Below are positions 53,874-63,095 of a DNA stretch of 64,000 nucleotides, one piece after another. How positions within the stretch are numbered: position 1 is the first letter of the stretch; every line of letters begins with the position of its first letter. Made by a program: the position numbers and the translations under genes. The stretch comes from BOG-932 sp965276835 (GTDB lineage Bacteria; Pseudomonadota; Alphaproteobacteria; BOG-932; Roseiterribacteraceae): assembly GCA_965276835.1 (NCBI GenBank), contig OZ255631.1, positions 2,976,001-3,040,000 of the forward strand, written 5' to 3'. Below the pieces are notes generated by a model. The model saw nothing but the letters and a program-made list of their open reading frames with translations, was not told the origin of the DNA and made no database searches.

Positions 53874-54674
53874 ATGCAAGACCTGTACAACCAGCGCATT
53901 GTAGTTACTGGCGCCAGCGAGGGCCTGGGACTCGCGATGGCGAAGGCGTTTCTCGCTCGCGGTGCCAAAGTGACCGCGATCGCCCGCAACGCCGAGCGGC
54001 TTGAGCAGGCTCGACAGCTTGGGGCCACAACGATCGCGGGCGACGCCACCGACGCCCTGCTGATGGACCGCATCGTTGCGGATGGCCAGCCCGATATCCT
54101 CGTGCTGAATGCGGGCGCGCGGCTGCCCATGATGCCAATCGACAAACAGACCTGGGATGAACTTTCCGCTATCTGGAACACTGACGTAAAGGCGAGCCTT
54201 GTCGGCATTCAGGCGGCGCTCAATACGCCGATGAAGCCCGGCAGCCGGGTGATGACGATGTCGAGTGGCGCGGCGACAGTGATGAGTTCGCCCTTCATCG
54301 AGCCCGAAAGCCTGCGACTCTCAGGTGGTTATATCGGCGCCAAGCGAATGGTTTGGTACATGGCGCACCAAGCCAACGTGGTATCGCGGGAGCGTGAATT
54401 GGGCATCCATTTCCAGGCGCTGCTCCCCAGCCAAGTGATCCCCGGTACGGCGCTTGGCCATGCGGTCGCCTCTGCCTATGGCGAAGTCGAAGGCGTGAGC
54501 GTCGAGGAGCACGTCCTGCAACGCTACGGTTCGATCCTGGAGCCCGACACGTTCGGCAAGATGGTCGCGGATTTGGTCAGCGATCCGAGCTACGCTGGAG
54601 GCGTGGCTTATGGATTCCGCGTCGACGCCGGCATCATGCCACTGGACGTCGTGGCAGCCAGCAAGCGAGCCTGA
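53874..54674 (+). CDS. SDR-family oxidoreductase
   Basis: A 266-residue protein from ATG at 53874, with AAGGAA upstream. Rossmann fold with the NAD(P) motif VTGASEGLGLAMAKAF, then LVLNAGARLP, catalytic-region Ser in MTMSSGAATV, and YIGAKRM where the YxxxK Tyr-Lys pair should be. A classical short-chain dehydrogenase of normal length. It follows an ABM gene and precedes a DHFR-like reductase on the same strand. Substrate unknown. Confidence 0.85.
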   Translation: MQDLYNQRIVVTGASEGLGLAMAKAFLARGAKVTAIARNAERLEQARQLGATTIAGDATDALLMDRIVADGQPDILVLNAGARLPMMPIDKQTWDELSAIWNTDVKASLVGIQAALNTPMKPGSRVMTMSSGAATVMSSPFIEPESLRLSGGYIGAKRMVWYMAHQANVVSRERELGIHFQALLPSQVIPGTALGHAVASAYGEVEGVSVEEHVLQRYGSILEPDTFGKMVADLVSDPSYAGGVAYGFRVDAGIMPLDVVAASKRA

Positions 54675-54756
54675 GATCGCAAATTGGCGCGGGCGTGGTC
54701 GGCGCTCGCCTCAAGGCGGACGAGCCTGTGCAAGAGGCTCCACGGAGAGTAACAGG

Positions 54757-55296
54757 ATGCGGAAGATCATCGAATATTGCCTGGTTTCGGCAGACGGCAT
54801 CGTGCTGGACGATCCCTTCCCGTTCCGGGACTACGACGACGACGCCGATCTCCGGGACCGGCAGGGCGTCTTCGCCATGTGCGACGCGATCCTGTGGGGC
54901 CGGACCACATACGAGCGATTCGCGAAAATCTACCCTGGGATCGAGGGCCCCCATCCATATGCCGCGCGTCTCAATGCGATCCGAAAGTACGTTTTTTCGT
55001 CGAAGCTGGAGCGGGCCGAGTGGAATAATTCGACCATCGTTCGTGGCGACGCTGCGGCGGAGGTGACCAAACTCAAGCAGCAGGATGGCGGCGATCTCCT
55101 TATTCTAGGCCACGGTCTCCTCGGCGAGGCTTTGATGAAGCAGCGCCTGCTCGACGTGCTCGATGTCGCGATCTATCCCGTCCTGGTCGGCCACGGCAAG
55201 CCGTTTTTCCGCGAGGGGCAAACAGTAAAACTGAAGCTCGCCTCGGCCACGGTCTTCTCGAAGATCGTCAAGCTCACCTATGAGCCGCAGTACTGA
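54757..55296 (+). CDS. RibD C-terminal/dihydrofolate reductase-like protein
   Basis: A 179-residue protein starting MRKIIEYCLVSADGIVLDDP. It shows AILWGRTTYERFAKIYPGIE, YVFSSKLERAEWNNSTIVRG, DLLILGHGLLGEALMKQRLL and DVAIYPVLVGHGKPFF. These are standard blocks of the YyaP/YwjB-type DHFR-like reductases, NADPH-binding enzymes of mostly unknown substrate. Length and motifs are intact. The 400 bases after it (55297-55696) contain no gene I can support. Confidence 0.87.
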   Translation: MRKIIEYCLVSADGIVLDDPFPFRDYDDDADLRDRQGVFAMCDAILWGRTTYERFAKIYPGIEGPHPYAARLNAIRKYVFSSKLERAEWNNSTIVRGDAAAEVTKLKQQDGGDLLILGHGLLGEALMKQRLLDVLDVAIYPVLVGHGKPFFREGQTVKLKLASATVFSKIVKLTYEPQY

Positions 55297-55696
55297 GACC
55301 TGCGTCTGGCGGGTAGGCCGTGCCGCCAACGAGAACCTGATGGGAGCCGGTTGGGTCGCTATGTCGTCGATCATGCGGCGACGCAGCGGGCTCACCGCTC
55401 CCGGGGCGTCGGTCATGGATGGTCTCCCTGATCAGGGGTTGGTCTGCAACCAAACCTTCCCATCAGGAGGCTGTCCTCCAAACACTCGGCTCTTCCGCGT
55501 CAGCGGGTACGTTCAGTCCCTTACGATTCACCCAACTGGAACGTCGCTCTAGCTGCAGTCAGGTCATGTAGCTGGCGTTGCAAGCCTCGGCAAAGCACAC
55601 GCCTTCGAGATGATTTTCCAGAAATATCTTCTCCGTCGCGATCCGTTTCCGCCCTTCACGTCGTCTTTGGTGTGTCCGAAAAGAAGGAAATACGCC

Positions 55697-56008
55697 ATGT
55701 CCGACGAGCCCGTCATTTTGATCAATCTGCTGAAGGTCGAACCCGGGAAGCAGGATGCGCTGATCGTACTCCTGAAGCAGAACACCGAGACGGTGATCCG
55801 CACGCTCCCCGGCTGGAAGGCGACCCGGTTGATCGCGGCGAAGGACGGCGCCGGCGTCGTCATCTACTCCGAGTGGGAGACCCACGCAGCCGTCGAGGCG
55901 ATGCGCAGCGATCCGCGCATGCAAACCTATTTCCCGAAGATCATTGCGATGGCGAGCTTGGACTCGATCGTGGGCTCGGTGGTGTTGAACGAAACCCCGT
56001 CAGGGTGA
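55697..56008 (+). CDS. ABM domain protein, second copy
   Basis: A 103-residue protein from ATG at 55697, with AAGGAAA upstream: MSDEPVILINLLKVEPGKQD, then GAGVVIYSEWETHAAVEAMR and SDPRMQTYFPKIIAMASLDS. Strongly similar to the ABM protein at 53552, so the pair is a local duplication. It is followed after 50 bases by the EthD-like gene. Confidence 0.84.
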   Translation: MSDEPVILINLLKVEPGKQDALIVLLKQNTETVIRTLPGWKATRLIAAKDGAGVVIYSEWETHAAVEAMRSDPRMQTYFPKIIAMASLDSIVGSVVLNETPSG

Positions 56009-56058
56009 ACACACCGCTAAGTTTGCGTCACACAAGTGGAAGAAGAAGGAGAGCCGCA

Positions 56059-56373
56059 ATGGCTCGGATGATAGTGATTTACCGGACACCGAAGGACGTC
56101 GAGGCATTTGACCGACATTACTTCGAAATCCACGTGCCTCTCGCCAAGAAGATTCCGGGTCTCAGGAAATACGAGGTTAGCGACGGCCCAATCGCAACGC
56201 CGGGAGGGACCTCCAGTGTTCATTTGATTGGAACGCTGCATTTTGACGACTTTGCGGCGATCGAAAAGGCGTTTGCAAGCGCGGAGGGACAAGCGGCTGG
56301 GGCGGATCGCCGGCTTTTTCCGCCTGACGACTCGGGCGTTCAAATGTTTCTTTTCGATAACAGGGAAGTTTGA
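56059..56373 (+). CDS. EthD-family protein
   Basis: A 104-residue protein from ATG at 56059, with AAGGAGAG upstream. MARMIVIYRTPKDVEAFDRH, then YFEIHVPLAKKIPGLRKYEV, is the EthD signature (dimeric alpha/beta barrel). DDFAAIEKAFASAEGQAAGA lies in the second half. EthD-like proteins accompany oxygenase or degradation genes, often with unknown exact role. It fits with the ABM copies, which share the fold. Confidence 0.87.
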   Translation: MARMIVIYRTPKDVEAFDRHYFEIHVPLAKKIPGLRKYEVSDGPIATPGGTSSVHLIGTLHFDDFAAIEKAFASAEGQAAGADRRLFPPDDSGVQMFLFDNREV

Positions 56374-56484
56374 ACCCATCCCTTTGTTCGTTTCGGCGGA
56401 CGAGGGGCAAAATGGCGACGAAATGGCGGGCGGCCGCTTGAACAGGTCGTAAAGATCGTAAATTCAGACGAAGAGGGCTCAACG

Positions 56485-57387
56485 ATGTCAGCAATCAAAG
56501 CAGCTTTTGTCCTGGTGCACGGCGGTTGGCACAACCGTTCGACGTGGGACAGGGTCACGCCAATACTTGAAGCCAACGGCTTCGCGGCTTTGACGCTCGA
56601 TCTTCCCGGAGCAGGCGTAAATGCGATAGCACCAACATCGCTCGGTCGTCGTCCTTTCGACCCCGGTGCGTTCGCCACCGAGCGGTCACCCATCGCCGGC
56701 GTTACGCAAGAGGAGCGGACGCAAGCCGTAATCGCGTTGGTAAAAGAAGCTGCCTCACTCTGCGACGGCAAGGTCATCCTGGTCGGGCACTCGGCCGGCG
56801 GAATGACGATTTCGGCGGTCGCCGAGCAGGTTCCGAACCTGCTTCTCGCGGTCGTGTACATCGCCGGGTTCATGGTGCCGAACGGCATGCCGTTGCTCGC
56901 GATGCTCCAGCATGAATCCATGTCTTCGGCTCTGTCGCCTGAGCTTTTCGTGGGCGACCCTGCCGTCATTGGCGCGACAAGAATCAATGCCGGATCAACC
57001 GACGAGGCCTACAGATCGCTGCTCAAAGCTTCGTTTTACGGCGACGTGTCGGAGTCTGAATTCGCGCAGGCGGCGTCGCAACTTCATTACGACGAATCGA
57101 ACGCCGGCGCCTTAGCCCCGTCGGAAATTACGCCTGGAAGATTTGGCACGGTGCCGCGCCATTACATCCGCACCACACAGGATTGCGCGATTCCCTTGAC
57201 CGGTCAGGATCACATGATTGCGACGGTTGACGGCGCCGTCGGCGGCAAGACAATGACCCATACATTGGAAAGCAGCCACTCGCCATTCCTGTCGCAACCG
57301 GCCAATCTGTCGAATATTCTCATCGACATCGCTGTCCAATCCTTGGCGGAACAGGAGCGCAGAAGCGCCGTAGGTCTCGATACATGA
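56485..57387 (+). CDS. Alpha/beta hydrolase
   Basis: A 300-residue protein: oxyanion region FVLVHGGWHNRSTWDRVTPI, nucleophile elbow VILVGHSAGGMTISAVAEQV with Ser in GHSAG, and His in LESSHSPFLSQP near the end. These features place it with the salicylate esterase/hydroxynitrile lyase-like branch (AB_hydrolase_6). The stop overlaps the start of the sigma factor gene by four bases, so translation is coupled. Confidence 0.88.
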   Translation: MSAIKAAFVLVHGGWHNRSTWDRVTPILEANGFAALTLDLPGAGVNAIAPTSLGRRPFDPGAFATERSPIAGVTQEERTQAVIALVKEAASLCDGKVILVGHSAGGMTISAVAEQVPNLLLAVVYIAGFMVPNGMPLLAMLQHESMSSALSPELFVGDPAVIGATRINAGSTDEAYRSLLKASFYGDVSESEFAQAASQLHYDESNAGALAPSEITPGRFGTVPRHYIRTTQDCAIPLTGQDHMIATVDGAVGGKTMTHTLESSHSPFLSQPANLSNILIDIAVQSLAEQERRSAVGLDT

Positions 57388-58241
57388 ACACGGATGAATT
57401 CGAGGATCGTCTGAAAGCGCTGCGGCCACGCCTGCATCGCTACTGCGCGCGCATGACGGGATCGGCGGTCAATGGCGAGGACGTATTGCAGGATACCCTC
57501 GTCAAGGCCCTTCACGCCCGAGCCCAGGGCGCCGGGGTGGATAATCTCGAGGGCTGGCTATTTCGCATCGCCCATAATGCGAGTCTCGACTTCCTACGCG
57601 CCACGTCGCGGAACACGGTGGTCCCGCTCAGCGAAGACGTCGAAGCCGCGCCCATGCCCGAGGCGGACATCGTCGCCATCGGCTTTCAGACGTTTCTGCG
57701 GCTGCCTGAACTTCAGCGCTGCGCGGTCATCCTCAAGGATGTCCTGGGTCATTCGGTCGAGGAGATCGCCGGCGTCGCCGAATGCTCTCCGGCGGCCGCC
57801 AAATCGGCGCTTCAGCGCGGGCGCGTCGCGCTGCGGCGGCTAGCCCAGGCGCCTGAAGACACAAGGCTGCCGCTGATGGCCGATGCGGACCGGCGGAAGA
57901 TCACCGCCTATGTCCATCTGTTCCGGAGCGGCGAATTCGACTCCATCCGCGCCATGCTCGCCGACGACGTGAAGCTCGAACTGGTGAACCGCCTCCGGCT
58001 GGAAGGGCGCGACAAGGTTCGCCCCTATTTCACCCGCTATGCAGAAGAGACAAAATGGCGCTTCGCCCTCGGCGCGGTCGAAGGACGGCCGGCCATGCTG
58101 GTGTTCGACAGCACCGGCCCAATGGAGAGGCCGGCCTATTTTGTCCTGATCACTTGGTCGGAAGACCGGATCGTCGGGATTCGGGACTTCCTGTTCGCGC
58201 CCTATGTGCTCGAAGCCATAGACTGGGTGCGGCTAGGCTAA
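57384..58241 (+). CDS. ECF sigma factor with C-terminal SnoaL-like domain
   Basis: A 285-residue protein. Sigma region 2 (RLHRYCARMTGSAVNGEDVL; LEGWLFRIAHNASLDFLRAT) and region 4 (LPELQRCAVILKDVLGHSVE; SPAAAKSALQRGRVAL) are followed by a SnoaL-like C-terminal domain (about 175-285, FRSGEFDSIRAMLADDVKLE). ECF sigma factors with such extensions (SigJ/ECF41-type) are controlled by the fused domain and lack an anti-sigma factor. They commonly sit beside small oxidoreductase genes, as here. It probably regulates this cluster. Confidence 0.87.
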   Translation: MNTDEFEDRLKALRPRLHRYCARMTGSAVNGEDVLQDTLVKALHARAQGAGVDNLEGWLFRIAHNASLDFLRATSRNTVVPLSEDVEAAPMPEADIVAIGFQTFLRLPELQRCAVILKDVLGHSVEEIAGVAECSPAAAKSALQRGRVALRRLAQAPEDTRLPLMADADRRKITAYVHLFRSGEFDSIRAMLADDVKLELVNRLRLEGRDKVRPYFTRYAEETKWRFALGAVEGRPAMLVFDSTGPMERPAYFVLITWSEDRIVGIRDFLFAPYVLEAIDWVRLG

Positions 58242-58439
58242 AAGAAAGCCGCTTCACGCCGCTGCAACAGCCTTGCGCGGCGCGGGCGATGAATTGCGCA
58301 GGCGGCCGGCAGGTGCGCAAGGCGTCCGGCGGCGATGACCGCGACAACGCGCGGGCGCAGCGGAATCTTGTCGTCGACCAGGATGATGTCGGCGCGCTGG
58401 CCGGCGGCGAAATCCGCGCTTATCGCCGTCGGGCGGGCT
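58238..58439 (-). pseudogene. Amidohydrolase (PhnM-like) C-terminal remnant
   Basis: The minus-strand frame reads ARPTAISADFAAGQRADIIL, VDDKIPLRPRVVAVIAAGRL and AH, the usual ending of PhnM-type amidohydrolases. No upstream part exists; a stop precedes it. Its end overlaps the sigma factor stop in antisense. It is a fragment left by rearrangement. Confidence 0.5.
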
Positions 58440-58454
58440 CATGACGGTCTGCAA

Positions 58455-58652
58455 TCAGACGAATTTGACGTAGGCGACGTCACATTCGATGGCTTCGGCC
58501 TTTGCCAGCGCCAGCAGCTGCCGGATGTAGGGCGCGAAGCGGGAGTCCCTGCGAAAGGCCGCGATGTCGTCCGCGCTTTTCCATTGCGAGTAGTTGATCG
58601 CCTGGCGTCCATCCTTGGCCGTCAACACGCTCGAGGACACGAAACCGGGCAT
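58455..58652 (-). pseudogene. ABM domain protein, truncated third copy
   Basis: The frame MPGFVSSSVLTAKDGRQAIN, YSQWKSADDIAAFRRDSRF and APYIRQLLALAKAEAIECDV is the C-terminal two thirds of an ABM domain. The normal N-terminal strand is missing; upstream frames are not ABM-like. The stretch 58660-59153 beyond it contains no gene I can support. Confidence 0.6.
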
Positions 58653-59153
58653 CTCCAAATCGCCTCTCCCGAGGGATGCACTCCTGCAATCTGGCTGATC
58701 CATAGAAGCGTCTTGTGACCCGAAGGGAAGTCTCGCGTCTCGCAAAGTGGCGACCGCTTGGCGCCCATCCCCGCCATCCAGGGGCAATGACCGGCGTCTC
58801 TAAAACGGACGCAGGGCCGAGAGACTCTGCTGACCAAGATGGGGGGCATTCGGACGGTCTGCTTTCGGGGGGCGAAGCCAAAAACAGGATGTGCGAAAGC
58901 ATGGTTAACTGATTAGCCGCCTCGGCCAGCTGCGCCGTGCGGTGGGAATCGTCGATGGCGGACTACCCTCGATGATGTCACAGAGGAAGCGGGCGCGCTT
59001 GCGTTTGTCCGCGGGGTAACCGGGGACGGCGGGGCCTGACGCCCGGCAGGCCCAACCATTTGCGCACGTTGTGCGTCCGGTCGTCGACTGCCGGGTGAGT
59101 GCGACCGGCTCCGACTATCCGACTCCAATCGGCATGACGTCCCCTATTTTCCT

Positions 59154-59684
59154 TCAATAGAGCGATGAGAATGTGCGGATCGGATCCCTGCCGTCCCACC
59201 TCTCATGGGCCTCACGGATTCGTCGGAAGAGGTCGAGCGTACCCGGCAGCATGTCGTAAAGTTCGACGAAGCAGCCGAGCGTGGCGCGGGCGTCGACATA
59301 CATGAACCGTTCGTCGCCCGAGCTCATGCGGCCGAAGGCGGGTGCGGCGCCGGAACGGACGAAGCGCTCCAGCGTGGCGTCGAAATTCGGCACCTTCAGC
59401 ATAAAATGATGGAAGCCAGGGCCATTTGTGTCGAGCTGCTCGCGATAGATCGACGGGCTTTCGTCGTTCTGGCGGATGATTTCGATCAGCATATTGCCGC
59501 AACAGGTCAGCGCCGTGGTCCAGGTGACCGCGGTCGCCTGCCCGCGATAGACCAGCCCCTCCAGTGCATTGTCGATGACGAAGAACGGGCCGGCGCGCAT
59601 TGTCTCCTGCCAATAGGCGAGGCTCGCCTCCAGGTCGCGTACCACGTAGCCGTGCTGGATCACCGTCTCGTCGGCGAAATGCAC
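59154..59684 (-). CDS. VOC-family (glyoxalase-like) protein
   Basis: A 176-residue protein starting MHFADETVIQHGYVVRDLEA. It has SLAYWQETMRAGPFFVIDNA, then MLIEIIRQNDESPSIYREQL, GPGFHHFMLKVPNFDATLER and CFVELYDMLPGTLDLFRRIR. Metal-ligand positions of the vicinal oxygen chelate fold (His in IQHGYVV, Glu in IEII, His in FHHFML, Glu in VELYD) are present. Probably an isomerase or dioxygenase-like enzyme of a catabolic route. Confidence 0.86.
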   Translation of the reverse strand: MHFADETVIQHGYVVRDLEASLAYWQETMRAGPFFVIDNALEGLVYRGQATAVTWTTALTCCGNMLIEIIRQNDESPSIYREQLDTNGPGFHHFMLKVPNFDATLERFVRSGAAPAFGRMSSGDERFMYVDARATLGCFVELYDMLPGTLDLFRRIREAHERWDGRDPIRTFSSLY

Positions 59685-59993
59685 CCGATCCTCCCCGTGT
59701 TAATCAGGACAGCTTGTAGAGAGGCGGGAAAGCGCGCAACGCCAAAAGGTCGGGCGGTATCAATATTCGCTACCGGGATCCGGTTGGGATTCCGGTAGGC
59801 TCACCCGGAGTGAGGTCGACCGGGGCGGCGCGAAGGCCGCCACGGAACTGGCGGGTATCCATACCGGACACCGGTATCCATTTCCGCGCATCATTTGGCG
59901 CAAATCGTTTGCCGTCCGGTTTCCGCTACGGATACGCTATCCGTCAAACGACTACTTGCGGCACGAGACGCCGATCGGGAATGGGAGCGGGAA

Positions 59994-60917
59994 ATGGGGA
60001 AATCTTCCGGAACGCAAAATGAGCCTTCGCTCAACGACGAGGGGACGCCGGTGCGCACCAACAGCGAGACCGCCACCTTCAAGGAGACGCTGAAACGTCT
60101 TTTGCGCGTGCAGGGCATCCCCTACCGCAAGGTGGCTGAGGCACTCGGCGTCAGCACGGTGACGGTGAAGCGCTATTTCAACACCGACCGGCTGACGGTC
60201 GGTCGCATGGAAGAAATCTGCGCCTTGCTCGATATCAGCCTGACCGAGCTTGCTGATGCGGTGAAGGCGGACGATGAGGGGCGGCAGCGGGGCCTTACCC
60301 AGTACCAGGAAGACGCGCTGGCCCGAGACCGCATGCTGGCGACCGTGCGCTTCCTGCTGTCTAATGGCTGGACCGCCCAGGAGATCCAGGCGGAATATGA
60401 TCTTGACGAGGCGACATTGGTCAGTTGCCTGGTCCAGCTGGAACGGCTGAAATTGATCGACCTCTTGCCCGGTAACAAGGTGAGGCTGCTCACCGCCCGC
60501 GACCCGGACTGGCGCAAGGGCGGCCCGATGCGTCGGATCATCGACGAGATGATCAAGCGCGATTTCATGACGCTGAACTTCGCTGAGCCCGACGCGCCGG
60601 CAGCCTACCAGTCCGCCGAGTTGTCCAAATCCTCGATCGCCCAGGTCGAGGAACTGGTCCGCCATTTCGTCCGCACCGTCCGCACCTTGCGCGACGCCGA
60701 CCGCCACTTGCCGCGCGAGCACAAGGAATGGACCGCCGTTGTGGTTGCGATGAAGCGGATCAACTGGGTGGTCGAGCTCGATGACGGCCGCACCCTGATC
60801 CCCAAATCCGCAAGGCGCCGGTCGATTTCCGTGCAGGGCGTGGCCGAGAGCAACGGCACGGCGCAGACGCTGCCGGCAGCGTCACGAGACTCTGCCCTGC
60901 GTCAGCGGCTGAACTGA
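59994..60917 (+). CDS. HTH (XRE-like) transcriptional regulator
   Basis: About 307 residues from MGKSSGTQNEPSLNDEGTPV. GGGAGCGGGAA precedes this ATG, preferred over one 99 bases upstream. A Cro/CI-type HTH lies near 30-85 (RLLRVQGIPYRKVAEALGVS, TVTVKRYFNTDRLTVGRMEE). A second winged-helix-like segment (LSNGWTAQEIQAEYDLDEAT) and a long helical C-terminal part follow. It is flanked by divergent VOC genes and probably controls this catabolic cluster. Ligand unknown. Confidence 0.8.
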   Translation: MGKSSGTQNEPSLNDEGTPVRTNSETATFKETLKRLLRVQGIPYRKVAEALGVSTVTVKRYFNTDRLTVGRMEEICALLDISLTELADAVKADDEGRQRGLTQYQEDALARDRMLATVRFLLSNGWTAQEIQAEYDLDEATLVSCLVQLERLKLIDLLPGNKVRLLTARDPDWRKGGPMRRIIDEMIKRDFMTLNFAEPDAPAAYQSAELSKSSIAQVEELVRHFVRTVRTLRDADRHLPREHKEWTAVVVAMKRINWVVELDDGRTLIPKSARRRSISVQGVAESNGTAQTLPAASRDSALRQRLN

Positions 60918-60925
60918 CCGTCGTC

Positions 60926-61399
60926 CTACTCGACTACGGCGGGATGTGGGCTCGTATAAACCTCGATTCGCACGCCGTCCGGGTCGTTGCAGTAGATGAC
61001 GTCGGTCTCGACCTGCCCCTGGGCGTTGGTGAGCCGCGTGCGGGTATGGTCATGAATCTGGCCGCCATAGTCGCGGATCCGCGCGATCACCGCGTCGACA
61101 TCGCCGACGCGCAGGTTCATGTGGGTGAAGCCAAGCTGGTTCATCGGCCGCCGGCTGTCGGGGCCGGTCTGGCCGGGCGAATGGAAAAAGAGCAGTTCGA
61201 TATAGAATCCGTCTCGGAACAGGAACCGCGTCTCCAGCGAAATCTCCCCGTCCAGTTCCAGCAGCTTCCGATACTCGTTGCCCACGCGATAGGGCGTCAT
61301 CTCCTTGAAGCCGAGCCCTTCGCAATAGAAGCGCAGCGACCGCTCAAGGTCGGAGACGCAGATTCCGATATGCGACAAGGTGATCGATGTTTCGCTCAT
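60926..61399 (-). CDS. VOC-family (glyoxalase/extradiol dioxygenase-like) protein
   Basis: A 157-residue protein from MSETSITLSHIGICVSDLER. It contains SLRFYCEGLGFKEMTPYRVG, FYIELLFFHSPGQTGPDSRR, LGFTHMNLRVGDVDAVIARI and VIYCNDPDGVRIEVYTSPHP. The paired beta-alpha-beta-beta-beta units and putative metal ligands (His in LSHIGI, Glu in IELL, His in FTHMNL, Glu in IEVY) are intact. Convergent with the regulator gene. Confidence 0.88.
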   Translation of the reverse strand: MSETSITLSHIGICVSDLERSLRFYCEGLGFKEMTPYRVGNEYRKLLELDGEISLETRFLFRDGFYIELLFFHSPGQTGPDSRRPMNQLGFTHMNLRVGDVDAVIARIRDYGGQIHDHTRTRLTNAQGQVETDVIYCNDPDGVRIEVYTSPHPAVVE

Positions 61400-61591
61400 C
61401 GGCGCATTAGCCTCCCTATAACCGTTGGCGGATTTATGGGCCGAAAGCGGCGCGGGGCAATTCTCGCTTCCGCCGGCCTTCAACGGTTTCACCGGGCGAG
61501 ACCGCCAGTGTCAAGGGCGGACCTCCAAGGACAGCGTCCAACCCGATGCGCCGGATCGGGCTAGTGTCCGCCGGCCACTAAAGAGGGATCG

Positions 61592-62500
61592 ATGGGGAAG
61601 ATAGCGATCGGGCTGTACGATGTGCACAAATGGTTCGGCGGCGACATCGCCGCGGTCGGGCAGATGGTGAGGCTGGCCGAGGAGAAGGGCATCGACCAGG
61701 TCTTCATCGGCGACCATGTGTCGATGGGGGCTGACCGCGGCGCCTACCCGTTCGGCGAATTCACCCCACCGCTAGACTATCCCTGGTTTGAGCCGATCAC
61801 GCTGATGGCCGCGGTGGCCAACGCGACCCGACGCATCCGCCTGTCAATGAGCATCCTGATCTCACCGCTGAGGCCGGCCGTGCTGCTGGGCAAGCAGCTG
61901 GCGACCCTAGATGCGCTGTCGAACGGCCGGGTCGATGCCGGGCTCGGCGTCGGCTGGCAGCGGTTGGAGTACGAGGCGCAGGGCGTGCCTTACGAAAAGC
62001 GCGGGGCGATCCTGGATGAGCAGGTGCGGGCCTGCCGGGAACTGTGGCATACCGCGCCGGCATCATTCCATGGCGAGCACGTGCGCTTCGACGGTATCTA
62101 TTCCTATCCGCAGCCGGTGCAGCCAAACGGCATCCCGATCTGGCTGGGCTGCGCGCCGTCCAATCGCTGGGTGCTTCGCATCGCCGAACATTGCGACGGC
62201 TGGATTCCGCTCGGCCTGCCACCTGAGCGCATCGCGGGCACGGTGGCGGCGATCAAGGTGGCGATGGCCGCACGCGGCCGCGATCCCGGCACGCTATCGG
62301 TGCGGACGATGCTGCCGCCGGTGCCGGGGACGAGCGGGCTTTGCGACCTGGACGCGACGCTTGCGCGGGCGCCGGAACTGCGCGCCGCCGGAGCCACACA
62401 TCTCGAATTCTACCCGACGATGTTCTGCCGCGACGAGACCAGGCTCGAAGCCTTCTTCGACCGCCTCGCCGCCTGGAAGGCGACGGAGGACCGCGCGTGA
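61592..62500 (+). CDS. LLM-class flavin-dependent oxidoreductase
   Basis: A 302-residue protein with the luciferase-like TIM barrel: VRLAEEKGIDQVFIGDHVSM, RRIRLSMSILISPLRPAVLL, LATLDALSNGRVDAGLGVGW and GIPIWLGCAPSNRWVLRIAE. It falls in the F420/FMN-dependent branch (TIGR03619-like). Its stop overlaps the next gene's GTG start (GTGA), indicating coupling. Likely a monooxygenase or dehydrogenase in a degradation pathway. Substrate unknown. Confidence 0.9.
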   Translation: MGKIAIGLYDVHKWFGGDIAAVGQMVRLAEEKGIDQVFIGDHVSMGADRGAYPFGEFTPPLDYPWFEPITLMAAVANATRRIRLSMSILISPLRPAVLLGKQLATLDALSNGRVDAGLGVGWQRLEYEAQGVPYEKRGAILDEQVRACRELWHTAPASFHGEHVRFDGIYSYPQPVQPNGIPIWLGCAPSNRWVLRIAEHCDGWIPLGLPPERIAGTVAAIKVAMAARGRDPGTLSVRTMLPPVPGTSGLCDLDATLARAPELRAAGATHLEFYPTMFCRDETRLEAFFDRLAAWKATEDRA

Positions 62501-62973
62501 GCCGGCAGATCCGTTCGATTGACATCGATATCGACGCCCCGGCCAAACTGGTCTGGGACATCCTTATCGATTTCGCCAATTACGAGCGCTGGAACAGCTT
62601 CACCCCTCGGATCTGCACCGAATTGCCGTCCGGCGATCCGATGGGCACACCGCTCAGACTCTACGTGCCGTCGATGACGGGCGCGGGTGCCGCCGAGTTC
62701 TTCACCCATTACCTGCGCGTCTTCGACCAGCCGCGTCACTTGGCCTGGGAGCACCCGCCGGAGCCGCTGAGCATGCACCTCACCCGCCGCGACCAGTATC
62801 TGGAGGTGCTGCCTTCGGGCGGCTGCCGTTATTGGAGCACCGATACGTTCCTGGGCCACACAGCCGACGAACTTTACGAGCGCCATTATGCCTGGGTGCA
62901 GCGCGGGCTCGACACGATCGCGACCGAGCTCAAGGCAGAGGCCGAACGGATCGCCCATGCCGAAAGCAGGTAA
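62497..62973 (+). CDS. SRPBCC-family (START/Bet v1-like) protein
   Basis: A 158-residue protein from a GTG at 62497 that overlaps the LLM stop. SRQIRSIDIDIDAPAKLVWD, ILIDFANYERWNSFTPRICT and RYWSTDTFLGHTADELYERH are the standard polyketide-cyclase-like SRPBCC elements, with a C-terminal long helix. It binds hydrophobic ligands in other members. Tightly coupled to the LLM oxidoreductase, so probably part of the same pathway. Confidence 0.87.
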   Translation: MSRQIRSIDIDIDAPAKLVWDILIDFANYERWNSFTPRICTELPSGDPMGTPLRLYVPSMTGAGAAEFFTHYLRVFDQPRHLAWEHPPEPLSMHLTRRDQYLEVLPSGGCRYWSTDTFLGHTADELYERHYAWVQRGLDTIATELKAEAERIAHAESR

Positions 62974-63095
62974 TCCGATCAGGCTTTTGAGCCCGCCAGT
63001 CTCTCGGCTGGATACCGTGCCATTCGCGAATGTATCGCCGCAGCGCCCTATGGTAGCGCCGGGTCCAGGACTGAACGTACACGCCTTGGCTCAAG

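Noticed and set aside
57384..58241. Sigma factor as regulator of the RHS island
   Set aside because: It is translationally coupled to the hydrolase gene and lies outside the att-like flanks; nothing ties it to the RHS promoters.
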